Below, in pieces: positions 32,609 through 39,524 of a stretch of DNA of 64,000 nt (within the stretch, counting starts at the first letter, position 1; the number at the start of each line of letters is the position of its first letter). The notes below the pieces were generated by a model. That model was given only the letters and a program-made list of their open reading frames with translations. It was not told the DNA's origin and ran no database searches. The position numbers and the translations under genes were made by a program. The DNA comes from Chloroflexota bacterium (lineage in GTDB: Bacteria; Chloroflexota; Anaerolineae; Anaerolineales; Villigracilaceae), in NCBI GenBank assembly GCA_016219545.1, contig JACRMH010000023.1, positions 26,751-90,750 on the forward strand, in the 5' to 3' direction.

Positions 32609-34516
32609 ATGAACCTGACTCCCATTGTCAACAAGACAAATTCTCAAGTAAGCGTTTTTTGGAAATCCCTGCGCCGCAATCCCATGGGGTTGGTTGGTCT
32701 TGCGATGCTGATAGCGATCCTCGCTGTGGCAGTCTTTGCCCCATTAATTGCGCCCGTTCATACGGCTGAGATCACCAGCAAGGATATTTACAATGCCCCA
32801 AACAGTACACACTGGTTAGGCACGGACGATGCAGGCAACGATGTGCTTGCCAATTTTATCCTCGGCTCGCGCGTCTCATTGATCGTCGGTTTTTTTGCAG
32901 CTTTCATTTCGATAGTTATCGGCGGCCTGATCGGCATCATCGCAGGCTTTTACGGTGGGCGCGTGGAAAACACCCTCATGCGTATCACCGACATTATGCT
33001 GGTCATCCCAGACCTGCCATTGATGGTCGTGATCATCGCGTTGACCAAACCTTCCCTGTTCAACATTATTTTCGTGATCGGCATTTTCGGCTGGACGACC
33101 ACCGCCCGCGTTGTCCGTTCGCAAACTTTGGCAGTTAAATCCCGCAAGTTCGTCTTGCGCGCAAGGGCTATTGGCGCAGGCAATATGCACATAATTCGTC
33201 ATCACATCCTTCCGCTTGTGCTTCCCATCCTTGTCGTGCAGGCCGTGTTGACAGTTTCCTCCGCGATCCTCAACGAATCTACTTTAAGTTTTCTCGGACT
33301 CGGTGACCCAACTGCGCCTTCATGGGGGCAGATGCTTAACTTCGCATTCAGCCGCGGAGCCATGTCCACTGGAGCTTGGTGGGCATTGGTAGTCCCGGGC
33401 TTTGGCATTGTCTGGGTGGTGTTGGGGCTGACTCTCTTCGGGCAGGGACTTGAGCAGGTACTAAACCCAAGGCTGGATACACACCACTTAATGCCGGGCA
33501 GGCCTGTCGTCCAGAGTGAAACGGCGCAGCTTCCATCATCCGAAAAAATTCTTTTGGATGTCAGAAATCTATCCATCAATTATATAAACGATGACAAAGC
33601 CCCGGCACGCGCCGTGGAAAATGTAAGCTTCACTTTGAAGGAAGGTGAATTGATCGGGCTGGTCGGTGAAAGCGGATGCGGAAAGACAACGCTGATGTTG
33701 GCTCTTCTGCGGCTGCTTCCTGCTGCCGGACAAATTGTCAACGGGAAAGTTTTCTTCAACGGCAAAGACCTGACCGCGCTCAATGAAGACGAGATCAATG
33801 CCGTGCGCTGGAAGGAAATTTCGATTGTGTTCCAAGGCGCGATGAATGCGCTCAACCCTGTGCGGACGGTGGGGGATCAGATCGCCGAAGCGATCATCAA
33901 ACACATGCCCGGCTTTCCGCATGACCTGCGTTTGCAGGAACGCGTGGTTGAACTGCTTGAATTGGTGGGCATTGCTGCCGACCATAAAGACCATTACCCG
34001 CATCAATATTCAGGTGGAATGCGCCAGCGCGCCATGATCGCGATGGCATTGGCTTGCAATCCGCAGGTCATTATTGCTGATGAGCCAACGACTGCTTTGG
34101 ATGTAATGATCCAGGCGCAGATCTTGGAACTGCTCGACAGCCTGCGCAAAAAACTTGGCCTTGCCATTATTTTTGTGACACATGATCTTGGCGTGGTTGC
34201 TGAAATGTGCGACCACGTCTTGGTCATGTACGGCGGTGTGACCGCTGAGTATGCGGATGTGGACACCATTTATAACGAAGCGCGTCATCCCTACACACAG
34301 GAATTGCTCAAAGCGTTTCCCGACCTGACCAAGCCCAAGAAAAAACTATCCTCCATTCCTGGTTATCCGCCCAGGCTCGATGCCCTTCCCGCAGGCTGCC
34401 GCTTTGCGCCGCGCTGTCCACGCGTATACGCGCGCTGCCATACGGAACAACCCATCCTTTATAAATTAAGTGACAACCACATCGCAAGCTGTCATCTTCT
34501 TGAGGCTTCAAAATGA
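32609..34516 (+). CDS. dppC: Fused DppC permease-DppD ATPase
   Basis: 635 residues. Residues 1-290 are a DppC permease (FWKSLRRNPMGLVGLAMLIAI, LGTDDAGNDVLANFILGSRVS, EAA loop SRKFVLRARAIGAGNMHIIRHHILP). A linker of about 20 residues follows, then from about 311 a full DppD ATPase: Walker A GESGCGKT, YSGGMRQRAMIAMAL, ADEPTTALDVM, C-terminal AGCRFAPRCP. In most genomes, and in the first operon here, these are two genes. No stop or frameshift separates them, so the fusion is real in this sequence. It overlaps the next gene by 4 nt. Confidence 0.9.
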   Translation: MNLTPIVNKTNSQVSVFWKSLRRNPMGLVGLAMLIAILAVAVFAPLIAPVHTAEITSKDIYNAPNSTHWLGTDDAGNDVLANFILGSRVSLIVGFFAAFISIVIGGLIGIIAGFYGGRVENTLMRITDIMLVIPDLPLMVVIIALTKPSLFNIIFVIGIFGWTTTARVVRSQTLAVKSRKFVLRARAIGAGNMHIIRHHILPLVLPILVVQAVLTVSSAILNESTLSFLGLGDPTAPSWGQMLNFAFSRGAMSTGAWWALVVPGFGIVWVVLGLTLFGQGLEQVLNPRLDTHHLMPGRPVVQSETAQLPSSEKILLDVRNLSINYINDDKAPARAVENVSFTLKEGELIGLVGESGCGKTTLMLALLRLLPAAGQIVNGKVFFNGKDLTALNEDEINAVRWKEISIVFQGAMNALNPVRTVGDQIAEAIIKHMPGFPHDLRLQERVVELLELVGIAADHKDHYPHQYSGGMRQRAMIAMALACNPQVIIADEPTTALDVMIQAQILELLDSLRKKLGLAIIFVTHDLGVVAEMCDHVLVMYGGVTAEYADVDTIYNEARHPYTQELLKAFPDLTKPKKKLSSIPGYPPRLDALPAGCRFAPRCPRVYARCHTEQPILYKLSDNHIASCHLLEASK

Positions 34517-35505
34517 GCAAGGATCACTTTCTGGAAATTCGCGGATTAAAAAAATACTTCGACGCCGACCGCCCATCTTTGCGCTTCGCGTCGCGTGAAA
34601 TGCGCCACGTCCATGCGGTGGATGGCGTTGACCTTAGCCTTCAACACAGCGAAGTGATCGCATTGGTTGGTGAGAGTGGCTGCGGAAAATCAACGCTCGC
34701 GCTTTTGCTGATGGGTTTGGAAGAATCCACCGCAGGGACGATCTCATTTGAAGGCCGCGACATCACTCATTTGAAAGAGCATGAACGTAAAGGCCTGCGG
34801 CGCAAAATTCAAATGGTGTTTCAAGACCCGTACGAATCATTGAATCCCACGCAGAATATCGAAGAGATCATCAACGAACCTTTGCTGGTACATGGCATCG
34901 GCAAAAACAAACAGGATCGCGACCAGCGTGTCAAAAAAGCGCTTGAAGATTCGGGCTTGAAACCCGCCGATGTTTATCTTCAACGTTTTCCACATGAACT
35001 CTCCGGCGGACAACGTCAGCGCGTCGTCATCGCGGCGGCACTGGTGTTGGAACCTGAGATCCTCCTCGCTGATGAACCCGTCTCCATGTTAGATGTTTCC
35101 ATCCGCGCTGAGATCATCAACTTGCTGGCCGAACTACGCATCACGCGCAAGATCGCCGTCATTTTCATCACACACGATCTTGGCTCGGTGGGTTTCTTTG
35201 CAGACCGCGTGGCGGTCATGTACCTTGGGCGTATCGTTGAAATTGGCACCATGCTTGAAGTTTTGGAAAAGCCCCAGCATCCATACACAAAGGCGTTGCT
35301 CTCCGTCATCCCCGTTCCGAATCCGCGCTTGCGGCGTGAACGTATCATTCTGCAGGGTGAAACTCCCAACCCTATTGATGTTCCAACGGGCTGTCGTTTT
35401 CATCCGCGCTGCCCGGTTGCGATGTGGACTTGCAAAGCCAGTGACCCGCCATTCACAACTCTAAGTAAAACCCATCAGGCAGCTTGTTTGCTTTTGGTAA
35501 AGTAG
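34513..35505 (+). CDS. dppF: Dipeptide ABC transporter ATPase DppF, second operon
   Basis: 330 residues. Walker A GESGCGKS, FQDPYESLNP, LSGGQRQRVVIAAAL, ADEPVSMLDVSI, FITHDLG, tail PTGCRFHPRCP. Partner of the ATPase half of the fused upstream protein. Confidence 0.93.
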   Translation: MSKDHFLEIRGLKKYFDADRPSLRFASREMRHVHAVDGVDLSLQHSEVIALVGESGCGKSTLALLLMGLEESTAGTISFEGRDITHLKEHERKGLRRKIQMVFQDPYESLNPTQNIEEIINEPLLVHGIGKNKQDRDQRVKKALEDSGLKPADVYLQRFPHELSGGQRQRVVIAAALVLEPEILLADEPVSMLDVSIRAEIINLLAELRITRKIAVIFITHDLGSVGFFADRVAVMYLGRIVEIGTMLEVLEKPQHPYTKALLSVIPVPNPRLRRERIILQGETPNPIDVPTGCRFHPRCPVAMWTCKASDPPFTTLSKTHQAACLLLVK

Positions 35506-35511
35506 CGCGAC

Positions 35512-36282
35512 ATGGATATTACAAGTTTACAAAACCCAAGAGTTAAATACATAGTCAAACTCCGCGAGGACAAACGTCAACGTAAACTCGATGGGCTGAT
35601 GCTTGTAGAAGGCCGTGATGAGTTGACTCTGGCCCTCAGCGCCGGACTCAAGCCGCAGTCGCTTCTGACCGCGCCCGAGCTTGATCCGGCTTCGATGGAC
35701 GTTTCCTCCTTTGAAGTGACCACTGTTACCCGCGCCGTGTTCGAGAAAATTTCGTATCGCGATAACCCCGATGGCTGGCTGGGAATTTTTCCCATCCCAA
35801 AATCGTCGCTCGACGAGTTGAAACTGAGCGCATCGCCTTTGATTATTGTCGCCGAGTCCGTGGAGAAGCCGGGCAATTTGGGTGCGATCCTGCGCACAGC
35901 GGATGCGGCTCATGTAGATGCCCTTCTCGTCTGTGACCCGCGCGTGGACTTGTGGAATCCAAACGTAGTCCGTGCATCACGCGGGACGATCTTCACCGTA
36001 CCCACCGTCGAGGTTGATTCGCAAAATGCGCTGGCATTCCTCAGGTCAGGAAAGATGCGTGTGCTTGCAGCCACGCCGTCTGCTGAAGTGTCTTATACTG
36101 ATGTGGACATGAAAGAATCCATCGCGATAGCAGTCGGCACCGAAGATGAAGGGCTGACGGATTTCTGGATGCAGAATGCGGATATCAAAGTAAAAATTCC
36201 CATGCTGGGAAAAGTCAATTCGCTGAACGTATCCATTGCAACAGCGCTGATTACCTATGAAGCTGTGAGGCAGAGAAAATAA
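35512..36282 (+). CDS. SpoU/TrmH-family RNA 2'-O-methyltransferase
   Basis: 256 residues. The N-terminal substrate-binding domain starts DITSLQNPRVKYIVKLREDKRQR. The C-terminal SPOUT knot has EKPGNLGAILRTADAA, NPNVVRASRGTIFTVP, AVGTEDEGL and IPMLGKVNSLNVSIATAL. It should methylate a ribose in rRNA or tRNA; the site is unknown. It begins 6 nt after dppF and ends 1 nt before the next ATG. Confidence 0.93.
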   Translation: MDITSLQNPRVKYIVKLREDKRQRKLDGLMLVEGRDELTLALSAGLKPQSLLTAPELDPASMDVSSFEVTTVTRAVFEKISYRDNPDGWLGIFPIPKSSLDELKLSASPLIIVAESVEKPGNLGAILRTADAAHVDALLVCDPRVDLWNPNVVRASRGTIFTVPTVEVDSQNALAFLRSGKMRVLAATPSAEVSYTDVDMKESIAIAVGTEDEGLTDFWMQNADIKVKIPMLGKVNSLNVSIATALITYEAVRQRK

Positions 36283-36283
36283 A

Positions 36284-37231
36284 ATGAAAGCATTGTGGCT
36301 TGAAAACCAGAAACTGGAATTAAGAGAAGTTCCAAAACCAGACCGCCCAAATGAAGCATTGATACGGATTCGAAAGGCTGGCATTTGCAGCACCGACCTT
36401 GAAATGGTAAAGGGATATTATCCTTTCACGGGTATTCCCGGTCATGAGTTTGTTGGCGAAGTGGTGGATGCACCAGATAGATCATGGATCGGTCAGCGGG
36501 TGGTGGGGGAGATCAATGTTGTTTGCGGTACGTGCGAGTCCTGTCTGAACGAACGCCCAACCCATTGTGAGAACCGTACTGTGCTTGGGATCTCCAACCG
36601 AAATGGGGTCTTCGCTGAATACACAACCCTGCCTTTGGAAAATTTATACCGCGTGCCCGATTCTGTTTCAGATGAAATGGCGATATTTACCGAGCCGCTC
36701 GCCGCCGCATTGGAAATTCAACAACAGATTCAGATCGAACAGGCCGACCGCGTGCTTCTGGTGGGCGCAGGCAGGCTGGGACAATTGATCGCCCAGACTC
36801 TTGCTCTTGCAGGTTGTAATTTGCACGTATTGGCGCGTCATCCATTTCAACAAAATCTATTAACCGCACGCGGGATTAATTTGATCTCTGAGGCAGAAAT
36901 CAATTCTGGCAAATGGGATATTGTGATCGAAGCGACCGGCTCGCCGGATGGATTCAATCTCGCACGGAAGGCAGTCCGCCCGCGTGGAACGATGGTGTTG
37001 AAATCTACGTATGAAGGGGAAATGAGCGTAAACATTTCATCCATTGTTGTGGATGAAATCACAGTACTTGGCTCGCGCTGTGGCCCATTCGAATCCGCTT
37101 TGCAGTTACTGGAAAGCGGCGCTGTAGATCCATCTGTATTGATGACCGCAAAATATAGTCTGGGAGAGGTTATAGAGGCTTTCAAGCATGCCAGCCAGCC
37201 GGGCGTTTTAAAGATTTATATTGAAATGTGA
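36284..37231 (+). CDS. Zinc-dependent medium-chain dehydrogenase
   Basis: 315 residues. Catalytic zinc region GICSTDLEMVKG and GHEFVGEV. Structural zinc lobe with the four Cys pattern CGTCESCLNERPTHC. Rossmann stretch VLLVGAGRLGQLIAQ. It is somewhat shorter than usual (about 340). Alcohol or polyol oxidation with NAD(P) is inferred; the substrate is unknown. It is tightly linked (1 nt) to the SpoU gene and followed by a strong terminator. Confidence 0.87.
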   Translation: MKALWLENQKLELREVPKPDRPNEALIRIRKAGICSTDLEMVKGYYPFTGIPGHEFVGEVVDAPDRSWIGQRVVGEINVVCGTCESCLNERPTHCENRTVLGISNRNGVFAEYTTLPLENLYRVPDSVSDEMAIFTEPLAAALEIQQQIQIEQADRVLLVGAGRLGQLIAQTLALAGCNLHVLARHPFQQNLLTARGINLISEAEINSGKWDIVIEATGSPDGFNLARKAVRPRGTMVLKSTYEGEMSVNISSIVVDEITVLGSRCGPFESALQLLESGAVDPSVLMTAKYSLGEVIEAFKHASQPGVLKIYIEM

Positions 37232-37237
37232 ATAAGG

Positions 37238-37294
37238 TCTCAGCCCAACAAAAAACTTCCGATTCTATTTCGGAAGTTTTTTGTTGGGCTGAGA
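37238..37294. terminator. 24-bp perfect palindrome containing a bidirectional terminator
   Basis: Arms of 24 bp (37238-37261 and 37271-37294) are perfectly complementary and enclose 9 nt. The inner part AAAAAACTTCCG...CGGAAGTTTTTT is an intrinsic terminator on either strand. The outer part TCTCAGCCCAAC/GTTGGGCTGAGA extends it. The rest of the 272-nt gap up to hsp20 shows no CIRCE or other clear element. Confidence 0.85.
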
Positions 37295-37503
37295 TCAAAC
37301 AATTCATCAATCCCAAAGCCATTATATACACTGAGCCAAACATACCAGGGGCGAGAGAGCAGGAACGTCGTTTAAAAAATCAATGTTTTCAGGGAGTACA
37401 GAATTAAACATAACTCCTATTTTTTGCTGATGATTTTCATACAGAAGCGAATTAAATTAAGAGCGTAACAACCAATTTCACCCAATAAAAAGGAGGTTCT
37501 GCT

Positions 37504-37941
37504 ATGACAAATCTAATTCGATGGGAGCCGATGCGCGAAGTAATGACATTGCGCGAGGCGATGGATCATCTTTTCGACGATGCCTTTACTCGTCCGATGG
37601 GCATGGCTGGGTCTTCTATACCCGCCCTTGACCTTTACCAGACGGATGATGCAGTGGTGGTAAAAGCCGCCCTGCCGGGGTTCAAACCTGATGATGTGCA
37701 AATTTCCGTCACCAATGATGTGCTCACCCTGCGCGGTGAATACAAGCAGGAAAGCGAACAGAACGAAGCGGTCTACCATCTCCGTGAGCGGCGACACTCT
37801 TCATTCGAACGTTCACTGACCTTGCCCACCAGTGTCCAGACCGATAAGGCCAAAGCGGAATTTGAGAACGGCATCCTTACCATCCAACTGCCAAAGTCGG
37901 ACGAGGTCAAGCCGAAGAGTATCAGCATCAAAGCCAAATAA
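37504..37941 (+). CDS. hsp20: Small heat shock protein, Hsp20 family
   Basis: 145 residues. NLIRWEPMREVMTLREAMDHLFDD start, alpha-crystallin domain about 40-135 (PALDLYQTDDAVVVKAALPGF, GEYK, ERRHSSFERSLTLP, AEFENGILTIQLPK with the GxLxxxxPK end). ATP-independent chaperone forming oligomers. AAAAAGGAGG lies 8 nt before the ATG. A terminator follows. Confidence 0.94.
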   Translation: MTNLIRWEPMREVMTLREAMDHLFDDAFTRPMGMAGSSIPALDLYQTDDAVVVKAALPGFKPDDVQISVTNDVLTLRGEYKQESEQNEAVYHLRERRHSSFERSLTLPTSVQTDKAKAEFENGILTIQLPKSDEVKPKSISIKAK

Positions 37942-37957
37942 TTCACCGCTGTTAAGT

Positions 37958-37989
37958 AAAACATCCGGGATCGTTGATCTCGGATGTTT
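37958..37989 (+). terminator. Hairpin after hsp20
   Basis: AAACATCCG / CGGATGTTT, 9-bp arms with a 14-nt loop, followed by TGTAGTTTAA. A weak intrinsic terminator. Confidence 0.6.
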
Positions 37990-38020
37990 GTAGTTTAAGC
38001 CCAAAATAGATTTCCATAAC

Positions 38021-38062
38021 CTAGACCCCGCCTGCCAAGGCAACCCCTAGGATGCCGGTGTT
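38021..38062 (-). pseudogene. Remnant of a DUF3592-type gene 3' end
   Basis: On the minus strand the bases read N-TGILGVALAGGV-stop. That matches 9 of 12 residues of TGVLGIAFAGGV near the end of the intact protein at 45602-46258. No further homologous sequence is seen around it. It is probably a gene scrap. The rest of the 38063-38181 gap holds the operator and promoter listed next. Confidence 0.5.
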
Positions 38063-38069
38063 TGCCCCC

Positions 38070-38128
38070 TAATTCACATTGTGAATTAAGTCACCACATT
38101 AATAAAAAACTGCACAATACGCTATAAT
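38070..38128 (+). promoter_or_regulatory. Palindromic operator and promoter of the LuxR-type regulator
   Basis: A perfect 9-1-9 palindrome TAATTCACA-T-TGTGAATTA lies at 38070-38088. Eleven nt further on comes TTAATA (38099-38104), an 18-nt spacer and TATAAT (38123-38128). The ATG is at 38182. A repressor or autoregulator site is inferred. Confidence 0.6.
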
Positions 38129-38181
38129 GAGGAAAGGAAACAATATTTGCAGTCCCAATGTGAAAATGGAAGACTAGTACA

Positions 38182-38865
38182 ATGTATATTTCATCTTCAG
38201 ATTTAATCCGTATTGTACTTCTGGATAATGAATCACTTTTACGGGCTGGTTTGCAATTGCTATTGGAAGGGCAGCCCAGGTTTGCAGTTGTTGCGCAAAC
38301 AGGTGATGAAGGGGAGGCCTTGCGGCTGGTTGAACAGGAACGTCCTGATATTGTTCTGATCCATGAAAATTTAAACGGCTGCATGGGACCAGACATTATC
38401 CCCGATTTGATAACCGATACGGGTAGACCTCGTTTTATTCTGATCACCTCTCAGGGGAATCAACAGTATCAGTCCAAGGCTGTGCAGAAAGGGGTGGCTG
38501 GAATTGTAATGTCGCAGCAAAATCCAAACGTATTATTCAAGGCAATCGAGAAGGTCCATGATGGGGAGGTTTGGCTGGATGGGTGTCTGGTCGCCGGTTT
38601 TCTTCGCCATAATTTTGCCGGGTTAAAAAATGGCAGGAACGATCCCCAGTTCTCCAGAATCGCCATGCTCAGCGGACGTGAACGGGAAGTCATTTCTTTG
38701 GTCGGACAGGGACTTAAAAACCAGCAAATTGCCGACCAGTTGTTCCTAAGTGAAGTGACTGTCCGTCATCATTTGACTTCAATTTACAAGAAATTAGCGG
38801 TTGCGGATCGCCTGGAGTTGGTGATTTACGCCTACCAAAACGATTTGGCCCAATTGCCAGATTAA
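38182..38865 (+). CDS. NarL/LuxR-type regulator with a degenerate receiver domain
   Basis: 227 residues. Receiver-like domain 8-125 and a LuxR-type HTH 160-225 (LSGREREVISLVGQGLKNQQIA, VRHHLTSIYKKLAV). Canonical receiver residues are missing: the phospho-acceptor Asp position is His61 (VLIHENLNG instead of VLLDxxMPG). The acidic pair is D15-N16, and the conserved Lys position is Ser111 (GIVMSQ). Phosphorylation is therefore unlikely; it may be constitutive or respond to a ligand or protein. No histidine kinase is nearby. No clear SD sequence precedes the ATG. Confidence 0.85.
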   Translation: MYISSSDLIRIVLLDNESLLRAGLQLLLEGQPRFAVVAQTGDEGEALRLVEQERPDIVLIHENLNGCMGPDIIPDLITDTGRPRFILITSQGNQQYQSKAVQKGVAGIVMSQQNPNVLFKAIEKVHDGEVWLDGCLVAGFLRHNFAGLKNGRNDPQFSRIAMLSGREREVISLVGQGLKNQQIADQLFLSEVTVRHHLTSIYKKLAVADRLELVIYAYQNDLAQLPD

Positions 38866-38880
38866 CATCATCCTGTTTTT

Positions 38881-38932
38881 GCAAAAAAAGTCCCTTGCAA
38901 CTGTAGTACTAGATGCAGGGGACTTTTTTTGC
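38881..38932 (+). terminator. Intrinsic terminator after the LuxR-type regulator
   Basis: 14-bp arms GCAAAAAAAGTCCC / GGGACTTTTTTTGC, with CTTGCA...TGCAGG pairing further inside. The T-run lies in the right arm. Confidence 0.8.
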
Positions 38933-39119
38933 ATTATGACATTGCGCCAAATAGCACAAATGTGCCGGTTTAGCTGATTCATAATGCCGTTTTTTCTTAC
39001 ATAGAAATAGGCGTGGCATCCTATTCAATCTATCGTTATTCGAGAAGACTTTTTGTTAAAATTTCATTGACATCAAGCAATTTAGATATTTTCAACCTTG
39101 AACTATTTCAGTGCAGACT

Positions 39120-39470
39120 ATGACAATGGAACAAACAGCAACACATTTGCAAACAGTGGAGCGTAGGGCGAAGCAGAGGGTTGAGTGTTTCTATCCTGCA
39201 ATTGTGCAAGGAAAAGATATTAACGATAAAAAGTTTCGCACAAATGCCACTCTAATCAACATTAGCGCGAGTGGTTTGTGCGTGTTATTTAAGACTGATA
39301 CCCAGCCTGGCGGGGAATTGTTTGTTCTCTTTCGCTATTCCTCCACTGGTCCGTTGGGAAAAAGCAAGGCTCCACTAATTGCAGTTGACGGTGCCCTCCA
39401 GTGGTCGAGGAAAACCCGTTTGGGCATGTCCGAGTTCGGAATAAAAATTCGCCACAATCGATTTCTATAG
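39120..39470 (+). CDS. PilZ-domain protein
   Basis: 116 residues from ATG 39120; GTG 39111 and ATG 39126 are alternatives and none has a clear ribosome site. ERRAKQRVECFYPAIVQG gives the RxxxR-type motif, and LINISASGLCVLF the D/NxSxxG motif (NISASG). The C-terminal strand GMSEFGIKI closes the barrel. It is likely a c-di-GMP receptor. It precedes the SdrD-repeat surface protein, so control of surface properties is possible but speculative. Confidence 0.75.
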   Translation: MTMEQTATHLQTVERRAKQRVECFYPAIVQGKDINDKKFRTNATLINISASGLCVLFKTDTQPGGELFVLFRYSSTGPLGKSKAPLIAVDGALQWSRKTRLGMSEFGIKIRHNRFL

Positions 39471-39524
39471 GATCCATCTAGGATCTTAATTAATTTGTCG
39501 AACAGTTCGAAAAGGAGCAATTCC

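Noticed and set aside
37300..37503. CIRCE element ahead of hsp20
   Set aside because: The TTAGCACTC-N9-GAGTGCTAA inverted repeat is not present in the gap.
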